Shown: positions 1 through 9,579, counted from the stretch's first letter. The stretch: 64,000 nucleotides of DNA from Lichenicoccus roseus (GCF_005844085.1 NZ_VCDI01000004.1:124001-188000), one strand, 5' to 3'. Made by a program: numbers and translations. The notes: generated by a model not told the origin, from the sequence alone.

Positions 1-2640
1 ATGGGATCGGCGGTCTATTGTGAACAGAGTATGAACGCGTCCCTCCCGGCCCCTTTCGTTGCCTGGTTCGCTCGGCGCGGCTGGATGCCGCGGGCGCACC
101 AGATCGCGGTGCTGGACGCAGCGTCCCGGAACCAGGACGTGCTGCTGATCGCGCCCACCGGCGGCGGCAAGACCCTCGCCGGCTTCCTGCCGAGCCTGGT
201 CGAGCTGGGGCGGCAACCGGCAGACGGGTTGCACACCCTCTATGTCAGCCCGCTCAAGGCGCTGGCCACCGATATCGCCCGCAACCTCACCGCACCGGTC
301 GAGGAGATGGGCCTCGCCATCGCCATCGAGACGCGCACCGGCGACACCCCCGCCGACCGGCGCGCCCGGCAGCGTGAACGTCCGCCGCAGATCCTGCTCA
401 CCACGCCGGAGAGTCTGGCGCTGCTGCTGTCCCGGCGCGACGCCGGCAGCTTCTTTGCCGGCCTGCGCCGCATCGTGATCGACGAGGCGCACGCGCTCGC
501 CGGCACCAAGCGCGGCGACCAGCTCGCCCTGTGCCTGGCCCGGCTGTCGCAGCTGGCACCGGCGGCGCGGCGCATCGGATTGTCCGCCACCGTCGCCGAT
601 CCGGACCTGCTGCGCCGCTATGTCGGCCTCGACACCCCTGCCCGGCTGATCGAGGCAGAGCCGGGCGCAGCACCGCGCATCGGGCTGATGCTGCCGCAGG
701 AGCGGGTGCCGTGGTCTGGGCGCATGGGCCTCGCCGGCGCATCCGCCATCCTCGATCGCATCGGCCAGGCCGGCATGACGATCGTGTTCGTCAACACCCG
801 GGCGCAGGCCGAGCTGCTGTTCCAGGCGATCTGGCGCATCAACGAGGCGACGCTGCCGATCGCACTGCATCACGGCTCGCTCGACATCAACCAGCGCCGC
901 CGCGTCGAGGCGGCGATGGCGCGCGGCGGTGGCACGAAGGACGGGCTGCGCGCGGTGATCGCCACCTCGTCGCTCGATCTCGGCATCGACTGGGGCGGCA
1001 TCGACCAGGTGATCCAGGTCGGCGCGCCGAAAGGGGTGTCGCGCCTGCTGCAGCGGGTCGGCCGCGCCAACCACCGCATGGACGAAAGCTCGGCAGCGCT
1101 GCTGGTGCCGGCCAACCGCTTCGAGGTGCTGGAATGCGAGGCGGCGATCCAGGGGGTCGCCGCCGGCGAGCTGGACGGCGATCCGCCGGTGCCGGGTGGC
1201 CTCGACGTGCTGGCGCAGCACCTGCTGCTGATGGCCGCCTCCGGACCGTTCGGCGTCGAGGCGATGTATGACGAGGTGCGGCTGGCGCAGCCCTATGCCG
1301 AGCTGAGCCGGCGCGACTACGACGACGTGCTCGGCTTCGTCGAGGATGGCGGCTACGCGCTGGCCGCCTACGACCGCTACCGCAAGCTGTTCCGCGACGC
1401 CGAGGGGCTGGTCCACATCCGTGGCGAACGGGTGGCGCGGCAGGCACGGATGAATGCCGGCACCATCGTCGAGGCGCCGGTGCTGAAGGTGCGCCTCGGC
1501 GGTCCGCGTGGCCTGGTGCTGGGCGAGATCGAGGAGAGCTTCGCCAACCATCTGCGCGAGGGCGACGCCTTCATGTTCGCCGGCCGCAAGCTGCGCTTCC
1601 TGCGCCTGCGCGAGGTCAACGTGGAGGTGTCCGACGGCGCCAGCGGCGATCCGCTGGTGCCCACCTGGGCCGGCTCCAAGAACCCGCTGACCTCGGGGCT
1701 CGCGGCCCGGGTGCGGCGCATGCTGCACGATCCCGAGGCGCGGCTGCTCTATCCCGAGCCGGTGCAGGAGTGGCTGCGGCTGCAGCTCGAGCATTCGGTG
1801 CTGCCGGGGCCGGACGATCTGCTGGTGGAGATCTTCCCGCGCCACGGCCGGATGTTCCTGATCGCCTACTGCTTCGAGGGCCGGCTGGCGCACCAGACGC
1901 TGGGCATGCTGCTGACCCGCCGGCTGGCACGCGCCGGTGCGCAGCCGCTCGGCTTCGTCGCCAGCGACTATGCGATCGCCATCTGGTGCGCCGAGGCGCC
2001 GCCCGCGGATATCGGCGGCCTGTTCGCCCAGGAGATGCTCGGCGACGATCTCGAGGCCTGGATGGCGGAGAGCTCGATGCTGCGGCGGACCTTCCGGAAT
2101 GTAGCGGTGGTGGCGGGGCTGATCGAGCGCCAGCATCCGGGCGCCAATGCCAGCCGGCGGCAGGTCACTGTGAACACCGACCTCGTGTACGACGTGCTGC
2201 GCCGGCACCAGCCCGATCATGTTCTGCTGCGCGCGACAAGGCAGGAGGCCGCCGGCGGCTTGACCGATATCGGCCGGCTGGGCGATCTGCTTGCGCGTAT
2301 CGTGGGCCGCGTTCGCGTCATGCGGCTCGACCGCGTGTCGCCCCTGGCGGTGCCGGTGATGCTGGATATCGGTCGCGAGCATGTGCGCGACGAGGATGCG
2401 GAGGATAGCCTGCTGGCAGAGACCGAGGCGTTGATCGCTGAAGCGACCGGCGCCGCCGAGCCGTCGACCGAGGAGATGCGCATCGCCCCCGGCCACGCGC
2501 AGGAGCTGCGCCGGCTGACCCGGCAGCCGGGCGTCCGCCAGGGTGGCCGGCGTCCGCGCCCCTATCGCGGCGAGGGCGGTGGCCGATCGCCTGCCGGTAG
2601 CGCCGCGCGTGCGCCCGGACGTCCCGGGGATCGCCCGTGA
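1..2640 (+). CDS. Ligase-associated Lhr-like DEXH-box helicase
   Basis: Superfamily 2 helicase of the ligase-associated DNA damage response type. Visible motifs are Walker A APTGGGKT (residues 51-58), DEAH (161-164), a motif III SAT near 195, and the C-terminal helicase core with SSLDLGID and LLQRVGRANH, followed by an Lhr-like C-terminal region. The length of about 870 residues fits the family. In other bacteria this gene sits with an ATP-dependent ligase, an exonuclease and the phosphoesterase PdeM; PdeM follows here with a GTGA overlap, and the ligase and exonuclease would lie upstream of the window. The reading frame is open from base 1, so the true start is uncertain: it could be base 1, the ATG at 31, or further upstream. 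Confidence 0.9.
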   Translation: MGSAVYCEQSMNASLPAPFVAWFARRGWMPRAHQIAVLDAASRNQDVLLIAPTGGGKTLAGFLPSLVELGRQPADGLHTLYVSPLKALATDIARNLTAPVEEMGLAIAIETRTGDTPADRRARQRERPPQILLTTPESLALLLSRRDAGSFFAGLRRIVIDEAHALAGTKRGDQLALCLARLSQLAPAARRIGLSATVADPDLLRRYVGLDTPARLIEAEPGAAPRIGLMLPQERVPWSGRMGLAGASAILDRIGQAGMTIVFVNTRAQAELLFQAIWRINEATLPIALHHGSLDINQRRRVEAAMARGGGTKDGLRAVIATSSLDLGIDWGGIDQVIQVGAPKGVSRLLQRVGRANHRMDESSAALLVPANRFEVLECEAAIQGVAAGELDGDPPVPGGLDVLAQHLLLMAASGPFGVEAMYDEVRLAQPYAELSRRDYDDVLGFVEDGGYALAAYDRYRKLFRDAEGLVHIRGERVARQARMNAGTIVEAPVLKVRLGGPRGLVLGEIEESFANHLREGDAFMFAGRKLRFLRLREVNVEVSDGASGDPLVPTWAGSKNPLTSGLAARVRRMLHDPEARLLYPEPVQEWLRLQLEHSVLPGPDDLLVEIFPRHGRMFLIAYCFEGRLAHQTLGMLLTRRLARAGAQPLGFVASDYAIAIWCAEAPPADIGGLFAQEMLGDDLEAWMAESSMLRRTFRNVAVVAGLIERQHPGANASRRQVTVNTDLVYDVLRRHQPDHVLLRATRQEAAGGLTDIGRLGDLLARIVGRVRVMRLDRVSPLAVPVMLDIGREHVRDEDAEDSLLAETEALIAEATGAAEPSTEEMRIAPGHAQELRRLTRQPGVRQGGRRPRPYRGEGGGRSPAGSAARAPGRPGDRP

Positions 2641-3359
2641 ACGCCGCCCCGCTGCACGTTGCCGGCGAGCGCCTGATGCTGGATCCGGCCGGCGTGCTGT
2701 TCTGGCCGGCGGCGAAGCTGTTGGTGGTGGCCGACCTGCACCTGGAGAAGGGCTCCGCCGCAGCCGGGCGCGGCGCGCTGGTGCCACCCTGGGACACCAG
2801 GATCACGTTGGACCGGCTGCTGCTGCGCATCCAGCACTGGCGTCCGGAGATCGTGGTGGCGCTTGGCGACAGCTTCCACGACCGCCGCGCGGCACTGCGG
2901 CTGACACTATCGGACGGCGAGCGGGTACGTCGCCTCGGTAGCCTTGCACGGCTGGTGTGGGTGCTCGGCAACCACGACCCGACGCCGCCGGAGGGCCTGC
3001 CGGGCGAGAGCGCGCAGGAGTTCGCCCTTGGGCCGCTCCGCTTCCGTCACCAGGCGGTTGACGGTCTGCCGGCGCGACAGGCCGAGCTGTGCGGCCATCA
3101 CCACCCGAAGGCGCGCATCGCCACCCGGGGCGGCGCCATCTCCCGGCCCTGCTTCGTGGCCGACAGCCGGCGCATCATCCTGCCGGCGTTCGGCGCCTAT
3201 ACCGGCGGCCTCGACGTCACCAGCCCGCCGATCGCCCGGCTGTTCCCGCGCGGCGGCCGCGCCTTCCTGCTCGGTGCTGAACGCTTGTTTAGTTTTGCCC
3301 TGAACGGTGTGCCATCCTCACCTCCGAGGTCCAGAACCGGCGCCCGCCTCAACTGTTGA
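2637..3359 (+). CDS. pdeM: Ligase-associated DNA damage response endonuclease PdeM
   Basis: Calcineurin-like metallophosphoesterase of 240 residues. Metal-binding motifs are in the usual order: ADLHLEKG (D33, H35), GDSFHD (77-82), GNHD (111-114) and GHHHPKA (153-159). The start is a GTG that overlaps the helicase stop (GTGA), so the two are probably translationally coupled. PdeM is a DNA phosphodiesterase partner of the ligase-associated repair set, and its place directly after the DEXH helicase supports this name over a generic phosphoesterase. The last 25 or so residues are less typical of the family and run up to the photolyase leader. Confidence 0.88.
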   Translation: MNAAPLHVAGERLMLDPAGVLFWPAAKLLVVADLHLEKGSAAAGRGALVPPWDTRITLDRLLLRIQHWRPEIVVALGDSFHDRRAALRLTLSDGERVRRLGSLARLVWVLGNHDPTPPEGLPGESAQEFALGPLRFRHQAVDGLPARQAELCGHHHPKARIATRGGAISRPCFVADSRRIILPAFGAYTGGLDVTSPPIARLFPRGGRAFLLGAERLFSFALNGVPSSPPRSRTGARLNC

Positions 3360-3387
3360 AGGCGGTATCAGGATCAGGAAGTGCCGG

Positions 3388-4914
3388 ATGCCGCAAGGCG
3401 AAACGAAGATGGCCCACAAGCCGGGAGCCAAGGCGGCGAGTGACCGGGGCGACGACACGGCCCTCGTGTGGTTCCGCAACGACCTCAGGCTCGCCGACCA
3501 CCGCCCGCTGACCGAGGCGCTGCAGGAAGCCCGCCACGTGCTGTGCGTGTTCGTGCTCGACCGCAAGGCCGGGGGCGCCTGGGCGCTCGGCGGCGCATCG
3601 CTCTGGTGGCTGCATCACAGCCTCGCCGCGCTTGCCGAGGCGATCGGCAAGGCGGGTGGCACACTCATCCTGCGCGAAGGCGACGCCGCGAAGATCATTC
3701 CGGCGCTGGCCTCAGAGGCGGGCGCGGCTAGCGTGCATTGCGGACGCTCGCACGAACCGGTGCTGCGCGAGCTGGACCGCCGGGTCGAGAAGGCGCTGGC
3801 GCAGCATGACATCGCTTTCAGGTCGCACCGCGTCTCGACGCTGTTCGAGCTCGACACCATCCGCACCCAGACCGGCAAGGTCTACGGCGTCTACACCCCG
3901 TTCGCGCGGACCTGCCGCGGCCTGCCGGATCCGGAGCCGCCGCTGCCGCCGGTGAAGCAGCTGCATGCCCCCGACGGCAAGTTCGCGTCCGACCGACTGG
4001 AGGATTGGCACCTGCTGCCGACACGGCCGGACTGGGCCGGCGGACTGCGCGACGCCTGGAACCCGGGCGAGGCCGGGGCGCACGCACGCATGCAGCGCTT
4101 CCTGGCCGACCATCTCGACGACTACGGCGACAGCCGCAACATCCCCGGCAACGAGGATGGCACGTCCATGCTGTCACCGCACCTGCGCTGGGGCGAGCTC
4201 TCCCCGGTGCAGGTCTGGCACGCAGCGCGCGAGGCGAACGGACAGGGCCGGGCAAGGAAGGGCAGCACCGGACGTTCCGGTTTCGACACCTTCCAGGGCG
4301 AGATCCTGTGGCACGAATTCGCCGCCTACCTGCTGCACCACAACCCGGCGATGCCGGACGAGCCGCTGCGCCCTGCCTACAACCGGCTGCGCTGGCGCCA
4401 CGACCCGCGCGGCCTGCAGGCGTGGCAGCGCGGACAGACCGGCGTGCCGATTGTCGATGCCGGGATGCGCCAGCTCTGGCATATCGGCTGGATGCACAAC
4501 CGCGTGCGGATGATCACCGCCTCCCTGCTGACGAAGCATCTGCTGGTGTCCTGGCAGGAAGGCGAGGCCTGGTTCTGGGACACGCTGGTGGATGGCGACC
4601 TCGCCACCAACAGCGCCAGCTGGCAGTGGGTCGCCGGCACCGGTACCGACAGCCAGCCCTTCTTCAGGATCTTCAATCCGGTCACCCAGGGCCGCAAGTT
4701 CGATCCGGACGGCGCCTACGTGCGTCGCTGGGTGCCCGAGCTGCAGCGCCTCGGCGATCGCTGGCTGCATGAGCCATGGGAGGCGCCGGAGGCGGAACTC
4801 GAGCGCGCCGGCATCCGGCTCGGGGACCATTACCCCCGGCCGGTCATCTCGCTGACCGAGGGCCGCGACCGTGCGCTGGCAGCCTTCCGCAACGAGGTGC
4901 GTGCCGCCTCATGA
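3388..4914 (+). CDS. phrB: Deoxyribodipyrimidine photolyase
   Basis: Class I CPD photolyase/cryptochrome-family flavoprotein of 508 residues. The N-terminal antenna domain opens with LVWFRNDLRLADH. The C-terminal FAD domain has the family signature around WRHDP, GVPIVDAGMRQL, WMHNRVRMI and DLATNSASWQWVAGTGTD. It repairs UV-induced cyclobutane dimers with blue light. The frame is open from 3307, but the ATG at 3388 has AGGAA seven bases upstream and starts at a natural length; an ATG at 3409 is also possible. The gene lies 28 bp after pdeM and overlaps the next gene by 4 nt, so it appears to be part of one repair-centred transcription unit. Confidence 0.92.
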   Translation: MPQGETKMAHKPGAKAASDRGDDTALVWFRNDLRLADHRPLTEALQEARHVLCVFVLDRKAGGAWALGGASLWWLHHSLAALAEAIGKAGGTLILREGDAAKIIPALASEAGAASVHCGRSHEPVLRELDRRVEKALAQHDIAFRSHRVSTLFELDTIRTQTGKVYGVYTPFARTCRGLPDPEPPLPPVKQLHAPDGKFASDRLEDWHLLPTRPDWAGGLRDAWNPGEAGAHARMQRFLADHLDDYGDSRNIPGNEDGTSMLSPHLRWGELSPVQVWHAAREANGQGRARKGSTGRSGFDTFQGEILWHEFAAYLLHHNPAMPDEPLRPAYNRLRWRHDPRGLQAWQRGQTGVPIVDAGMRQLWHIGWMHNRVRMITASLLTKHLLVSWQEGEAWFWDTLVDGDLATNSASWQWVAGTGTDSQPFFRIFNPVTQGRKFDPDGAYVRRWVPELQRLGDRWLHEPWEAPEAELERAGIRLGDHYPRPVISLTEGRDRALAAFRNEVRAAS

Positions 4915-5630
4915 GCGCCGACGGTCCCCCGCCCCAGGCGGGTCGCCTCGCACCCGGACATGCCTGGCCGGACCTTGCCGGGCGACCGTTGCGTGTGGTG
5001 GGCGACGTCCATGGCGACACCCGCGCCTTCAGCCATGCTGTTGCCACCGACCGCTTCATCATCCAGCTCGGCGACCTGGTCGACCACGGCCCAGATAGCG
5101 CCGGCACCCTGCGCATCATGTTCCGCCTGATCGACGAGGGTCGCGGCATGTTCATCCTCGGCAACCACGATCGCAAGCTGGGTCGTGCGCTGGGCGGACG
5201 GCGGATGCGGCCGGATCCGCCGCTGGAGGCCACCCTCGCCCAGCTCGACGACGAACTGCGCGCCCGCGCACTCGCCGAGATCGGCCGGGCGCCGGCCTGG
5301 ATGGTGCTGGGCCAGCGTGCCTTCGTGCATGGGGGCTTCCATACCGGCATGCTGGAGCAGGATCCACCGCCCGGGCTAGACGGCGTCTCGCACCTGCTGT
5401 CCCGCGCGTTGTTCGGGGAAACTACCGGACGCATGCAGGAGGACGGCTACCCGGAGCGGCGGCTCGGCTGGGTCGACCACATCCCGCGCGGCTACACCGT
5501 CTACTGCGGTCATGACCGGCGGAGCCCGGACGGACGCCCCTGGGTCAAGCATGGCCGCAACGGCGGCACCGCGATCTTCACCGATACCGGCGCCGGCAAG
5601 GGCGGCCACCTGGCCTGGATCGATCTGTAG
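4911..5630 (+). CDS. PP1/PP2A-like metallophosphoesterase
   Basis: Protein of 239 residues with the phosphoprotein phosphatase motif series GDVHGD (31-36), GDLVDHG (54-60), GNHD (84-87), then VHGG and a late CGHD. This pattern matches bacterial PrpA-type serine/threonine phosphatases and ApaH-like enzymes. The substrate cannot be read from sequence. The start ATG overlaps the photolyase stop (ATGA), suggesting translational coupling to the repair operon, although a direct role in repair is only inferred. The C-terminal segment contains the usual final metal-binding histidine context. Confidence 0.8.
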   Translation: MSADGPPPQAGRLAPGHAWPDLAGRPLRVVGDVHGDTRAFSHAVATDRFIIQLGDLVDHGPDSAGTLRIMFRLIDEGRGMFILGNHDRKLGRALGGRRMRPDPPLEATLAQLDDELRARALAEIGRAPAWMVLGQRAFVHGGFHTGMLEQDPPPGLDGVSHLLSRALFGETTGRMQEDGYPERRLGWVDHIPRGYTVYCGHDRRSPDGRPWVKHGRNGGTAIFTDTGAGKGGHLAWIDL

Positions 5631-5763
5631 GCCGGCGTCACCCTCCGCCCAGCCGCCGCCGCGCCTTGTCGGTGCCCCGTTGATCCTGCACACTTCCGCG
5701 TCCGGAACCGTGCGTGTGCGGTGGCCGGACGATCACACGTCCCGGCCGGCGCGAGGAGCAGAT

Positions 5764-6123
5764 TTGGATCAGACGGCGGCGGACCAGGATCAGGCAGAGG
5801 GGCTGGCGGATCTGCAGTCGCTCAGGAGCAGCATCGACAATATCGATGCTGCCCTGATCCACATGCTCGCCGAGCGGTTCCGCTGCACCAAGGCGGTCGG
5901 CGAGTTGAAGGCGCGACACGCCATGCCGCCAGCCGATCCGGCCCGCGAGGCGCTGCAGGTGGCCCGCCTGCGCCGGCTGGCGCAGGAGGCACGGCTGGAC
6001 CCGGATTTCGCCGAGAAGTTCCTGGCCTTCGTCATCCGCGAGGTGATCCGGCATCACGAGGCAGCGGCGATCGACGCCGCCTCCGGTCCGGTCGCCACGG
6101 GCATGGCCAGGCGGGAGGCATGA
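5764..6123 (+). CDS. Chorismate mutase (AroQ class)
   Basis: All-helical chorismate mutase of 119 residues that converts chorismate to prephenate for phenylalanine and tyrosine synthesis. The family pattern is clear: an N-terminal helix with LQSLRSSIDNIDAALIHML, then RFRCTKAVGELKA, and a C-terminal helix with FLAFVIREVIRHHE. The frame is open further upstream but lacks family sequence there. A TTG start at 5764 is preferred because GAGGAGC lies 5-11 bases upstream. It overlaps the following SixA gene by 4 nt. An EPSP synthase gene of the same pathway lies far away in the window at 43229-44536. Confidence 0.85.
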   Translation: MDQTAADQDQAEGLADLQSLRSSIDNIDAALIHMLAERFRCTKAVGELKARHAMPPADPAREALQVARLRRLAQEARLDPDFAEKFLAFVIREVIRHHEAAAIDAASGPVATGMARREA

Positions 6124-6626
6124 CCGACGAGCGCCGGCTGCTGCTGCTGCGCCATGCCAAGGCGCTCGCCGCCGCACCCGGGGCGCCGGACGATTGGGAT
6201 CATGCGCGCCCGCTCGCCGATCGTGGCCTGATGGACGCGGCCGCGATGGGACGGTTGCTGCGCGAGCGTGGATGGCGACCGGAGCAGGCGCTGGTCAGCA
6301 CCGCGGCGCGAGCCCGGCAGACCTACGCACAGCTCGGCCTGCAGCCGCCGGACGGCAGCACCGCGGCTGCGTTTCACGACCATCTCTACCTCGCCGAGCC
6401 GGACAGCCTGCTCGACGCGCTGCGCGAGGCGCCGGCCGACGCCGACAGCGTGCTGCTGGTCGGGCACAATCCCGGGCTGCATGAGCTCGCCTACCGGCTG
6501 TCCGGCGAGGCGGATGCGCTGCAGCGCGGCTTTCCTACCTGCATGCTCGCAATCTTTGCCGTGGAAGGGTGCTGGTCGACGCTGGATGCACGTCACGCCC
6601 GGTTGCTGGACGTGGTTGCACCATGA
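6120..6626 (+). CDS. sixA: SixA-like histidine phosphatase
   Basis: Phosphohistidine phosphatase of the phosphoglycerate-mutase fold, 168 residues. The catalytic RH pair is in LLLLRHAKA (R11, H12); the second arginine motif is STAARARQT and the second histidine is in LLVGHNPGLHEL. SixA-type proteins dephosphorylate histidines in phosphorelay or phosphotransfer proteins, but the partner here is unknown. The start ATG overlaps the chorismate mutase stop (ATGA), so the two are expected to be co-translated. The length is normal for short SixA proteins. Confidence 0.82.
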   Translation: MTDERRLLLLRHAKALAAAPGAPDDWDHARPLADRGLMDAAAMGRLLRERGWRPEQALVSTAARARQTYAQLGLQPPDGSTAAAFHDHLYLAEPDSLLDALREAPADADSVLLVGHNPGLHELAYRLSGEADALQRGFPTCMLAIFAVEGCWSTLDARHARLLDVVAP

Positions 6627-6775
6627 GCGTCCCCGGGGCGCCCTGCCCGCGGCACACGCGGTGCCGGTTGCCACGGGCGTGCCTTGACCATAGATCTGCC
6701 ACGATCTCTCGAAGCCCAAGATAGTCGAACCCCGGAACACATGGCCGACGGCTCCGGTCAGGACAGGAACATCGC

Positions 6776-8083
6776 ATGAGCGGGACAGCCACTTCCTCGG
6801 TCACGATCAGCCTCGACGACACCGGCAAGTCGGCCAAGCTGCCGCTGCTGACCGGCTCCCTCGGGCCGGCGGTCGCCGACATCCGCAAGCTGCATGCCGA
6901 CCTCGGCATCTTCACCTACGATCCCGGCTATGGCGGCACCGCGGCGTGCGAAAGCAAGATCACCTATATCGACGGCGACGAGGGGGTGCTGCTGCATCGC
7001 GGCTATCCGATCGCGCAGCTTGCCGAGCAGTCGACGTTCCTGGAGGTCGGCTATCTGCTGCTGCATGGCGAGCTGCCGAACGCCCAGGAGAACCGGGACT
7101 TCGTCGCCCAGATCACCAACCACACGCTGCTGCACGAGCAGCTCCGGCATTTCTACAACGGCTTCCGCCGCGACGCGCATCCGATGGCGATCATCTGTGG
7201 CGTGGTCGGCGCGTTGTCGGCCTTCTACCACGACAGCCTCGATATCAACGATCCGGCGCATCGCGAGCTGTCGGCGCTGCGGCTGATCGCCAAGATGCCG
7301 ACCATTGCCGGCTGGGCGTTCAAGTATGCGCAGGGCATGCCGTTCGTGTATCCGCGCAACGACCTCGGCTATGCCGAGAACTTCCTGCACATGATGTTCG
7401 CGATGCCGAGCGAGCCGTACAAGGTGAGCCCGGTGCTGGCGCGCGCGATGGATCGCATCCTGATCCTGCATGCCGACCACGAGCAGAACGCGTCCACCAG
7501 CACGGTGCGCCTCGCCGGCTCGACCGGTGCCAACCCGTTCGCCTGCATCGCCGCCGGCATCGCCTCGCTCTGGGGCCCGTCGCATGGCGGCGCCAACGAG
7601 GCGGTGCTGAAGATGCTGAACGAGATCGGCACCAAGGATCACATCCCGGAGTTCATCCGGAAGGTGAAGGACAAGAGCAGCGGCGTGAAGCTGATGGGCT
7701 TCGGCCACCGCGTGTACAAGAACTTCGACCCGCGCGCGAAGATCATGCAGGCGACCTGTCACGAGGTGCTGGGCGAACTCGGCATCAAGAACGAGCCGTT
7801 GCTGGAACTCGCTGTCGAGCTGGAGAAGATCGCCATCGAGGACGAGTATTTCGTAAGCCGGAAGCTGTATCCGAACGTCGATTTCTATTCGGGCATCATC
7901 CTCAAGGCGATGGGCATCCCGACCAGCATGTTCACCGTGCTGTTCGCCGTCGCCCGCACCGTCGGCTGGATCAGCCAGTGGAAGGAGATGATCGAGGAGC
8001 CCGGCCAGCGCATCGGCCGCCCCCGCCAGATCTACACCGGCAGCCCGCAGCGAGACTTCGTCCCCCTGCACCAGCGCGGCTAG
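6776..8083 (+). CDS. gltA: Citrate synthase
   Basis: Hexameric-type bacterial citrate synthase of 435 residues, the entry enzyme of the TCA cycle. The catalytic triad is present: H270 in [11 protein letters not shown]311 in [14 protein letters not shown], and D369 in NVDFYSGI, at spacings that match the E. coli enzyme. The N-terminal beta domain with TFTYDPG-like sequence and the [12 protein letters not shown]-type motif is intact. An AGGA lies about 8 bases before the ATG. About 150 bp separate it from sixA, leaving room for its own promoter, though I see no convincing consensus hexamers. A stem-loop follows the stop. Confidence 0.96.
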   Translation: MSGTATSSVTISLDDTGKSAKLPLLTGSLGPAVADIRKLHADLGIFTYDPGYGGTAACESKITYIDGDEGVLLHRGYPIAQLAEQSTFLEVGYLLLHGELPNAQENRDFVAQITNHTLLHEQLRHFYNGFRRDAHPMAIICGVVGALSAFYHDSLDINDPAHRELSALRLIAKMPTIAGWAFKYAQGMPFVYPRNDLGYAENFLHMMFAMPSEPYKVSPVLARAMDRILILHADHEQNASTSTVRLAGSTGANPFACIAAGIASLWGPSHGGANEAVLKMLNEIGTKDHIPEFIRKVKDKSSGVKLMGFGHRVYKNFDPRAKIMQATCHEVLGELGIKNEPLLELAVELEKIAIEDEYFVSRKLYPNVDFYSGIILKAMGIPTSMFTVLFAVARTVGWISQWKEMIEEPGQRIGRPRQIYTGSPQRDFVPLHQRG

Positions 8084-8098
8084 CCTACCTTACGCTTC

Positions 8099-8134
8099 GC
8101 CTGGCACGGGAACCGGCGCGCTGCCGTACCAGGC
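8099..8134 (+). terminator. Stem-loop after gltA
   Basis: Inverted repeat GCCTGGCACGG (8099-8109) and CCGTACCAGGC (8124-8134), eleven pairs with one mismatch and a 14-base loop, starting 15 bases after the gltA stop. There is no following T tract, so it may be a Rho-assisted end or an mRNA-stabilising hairpin instead of a classic intrinsic terminator. Confidence 0.4.
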
Positions 8135-8175
8135 TGAGTCAGAGGTGACCTACGCGCCGCCCGTCGTGTTTTGCC

Positions 8176-8219
8176 GAGCACCGGAGCGGAGCGGCCGTCG
8201 GGCCGTGAGCACCGGAGCG
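8176..8219. repeat. Short 13-bp direct repeat
   Basis: GAGCACCGGAGCG occurs at 8176-8188 and again at 8207-8219, a 31-bp period, separated by a GC-rich segment that itself contains GGCCGTCGGGCCGT. It lies in the non-coding stretch between gltA and a small minus-strand gene. It may be a fragment of a dispersed intergenic repeat family. Confidence 0.35.
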
Positions 8220-8268
8220 CAGGAAAAGCGCGCCGGATGACCAGCCTGGTGCGTCAGCGCGCCGGTTC

Positions 8269-8505
8269 TCAGCAGTCGCAGCCTCTGGTGGGGCCTTCCG
8301 CCTCCCTCACCACATGATGGTCGATCCATTCCGAGACCAGACGGCGCGCCTCGTCGATCGAGGCCTCGGGGTGGTGGATGCGATACAGCGTCGTGCAGGA
8401 CTGGAAGGCGCGCAGGTCCGCCGTGCCGCAGCCGCGCAACTCTTTGTAGGCTGTCACAACGGCACGTTCGCAGTTGCGAGCAATCTGGCTCGTCCTAATG
8501 GCCAC
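8269..8505 (-). CDS. Small hypothetical protein
   Basis: Predicted soluble protein of 78 residues of unknown function. It begins with MAIRTSQIARNCE, holds several cysteines (C12, and CGT and SCTT further on, ending in CDC) and a charged helical C-terminal half (ARRLVSEWIDHHVV). The GTG start at 8505 is chosen because AGAGG lies six bases upstream; the frame also opens at 8538 with poorer signals. It lies 80 bp downstream of the ELM1-family gene on the same strand and could share its transcript. No domain is recognised; gene status rests on the ribosome-binding site and plausible composition. Confidence 0.5.
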   Translation of the reverse strand: MAIRTSQIARNCERAVVTAYKELRGCGTADLRAFQSCTTLYRIHHPEASIDEARRLVSEWIDHHVVREAEGPTRGCDC

Positions 8506-8586
8506 AGCCAACCTCTTTCTGCAAATCGTTCGCAACAATGACGCGTAGGCTAGACGTTACGGTCCAGGTCGCGCAAGACGTGACGC

Positions 8587-9579
8587 TCAGGACTTCGAAA
8601 TAGTTCGCTGCACCGCAACAGCGGGCGCCGGCCGACCGAACCGCGCCTGGATCATCAGCGCGATGCGGCCGGCCTCGTCGAGGGGCTGCCGCGTCCATGG
8701 CGAAAGATCGTGCTCGAGAGGGCGGACCTGCCCCACCGCCAGCAGATGCGCCAGCAGTCGGCTGGCGGTTCCGGTCTCGCCGGCGGCCTGCGCCGCAAAC
8801 ACCGGGGCGGCGGCGGAACACGCCTCGGAGAGGGTGAGCGGACCGACGCGTGCGGTGACGACCGCGTCGGCGTGGGCAAGGAAGCCGAGGGTCGGGTTTT
8901 CGCCCGGCTCGCCAGCCCGGTAGATCAGGTGCAGGCAGTCGGACAGGCCAGCCATGAGGGCGTCCGCGGTCTGCAGCCCACCCGGCAGCACCGAGACCAG
9001 GACGCATCCGCCGCGCTCGCGGGCGAGGCTCGCCAGATGGCGTCCGACCTGCCAGGCGAACCGGCGGTCTGGGCTGCCGAACAGCAGCAGCAGCCTGGGA
9101 TGCGGCAGATGCGCCAGCCTCTCGGTCCAGAGTTCGCGCGCCTGGGCGAGCAGCATGGGAGACACCACGTTCGGCGCCCCAAGCACCGGCACCAGGCGCC
9201 CATCCTCCGAGCGGTGGTCGGCCTGCAAGCCGGCACCGGCAGGCCCGCCCACCTGCTGCGGCAACACGATCATGTCGTACGGCAACATCGCGGAGAGCCG
9301 GGTTGAGCTGCAATGCACCACGCGGCAGCCATGGCGGGAGCGCAGCAGCAGGGCACGCAGCCCGGCACGACGGCCGGCCGAGAGGACCAGGCCCGGACCA
9401 GGGCCGCCGGGGCGATGCGGCTGCTTCGGAGCGGCGGTCAGGCGGCGGAACGGCAGGCCAAGCCGGCCTGCGATGGCGGTCGCCTGGCCACCGGCGGCGG
9501 TGCCCGTGTCGTCCAGCACCCAGACCGGTGGCTGCGGCAGCAGCGCCAGGCTCATGAGATCCGGTCCGGCCGTGAGCAT
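8587..9579 (-). CDS. ELM1/GtrOC1-family protein
   Basis: Protein of 330 residues matching the family named after plant mitochondrial fission protein ELM1, common in alphaproteobacteria. It has a glycosyltransferase-B-like layout: an N-terminal WVLDDTGTAAGGQATAIAGRLG segment, a central VLGAPNVVSP motif, a LLLLFGSPDRRFAW strand, and the C-terminal VGPLTLSEACSAAAPVF region resembling a nucleotide-sugar site. Its activity is unknown; a glycosyltransferase-like role in the envelope is an inference from fold. AGGAA lies seven bases before the ATG. It is divergent from pyrE across 58 bp. Confidence 0.75.
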   Translation of the reverse strand: MLTAGPDLMSLALLPQPPVWVLDDTGTAAGGQATAIAGRLGLPFRRLTAAPKQPHRPGGPGPGLVLSAGRRAGLRALLLRSRHGCRVVHCSSTRLSAMLPYDMIVLPQQVGGPAGAGLQADHRSEDGRLVPVLGAPNVVSPMLLAQARELWTERLAHLPHPRLLLLFGSPDRRFAWQVGRHLASLARERGGCVLVSVLPGGLQTADALMAGLSDCLHLIYRAGEPGENPTLGFLAHADAVVTARVGPLTLSEACSAAAPVFAAQAAGETGTASRLLAHLLAVGQVRPLEHDLSPWTRQPLDEAGRIALMIQARFGRPAPAVAVQRTISKS

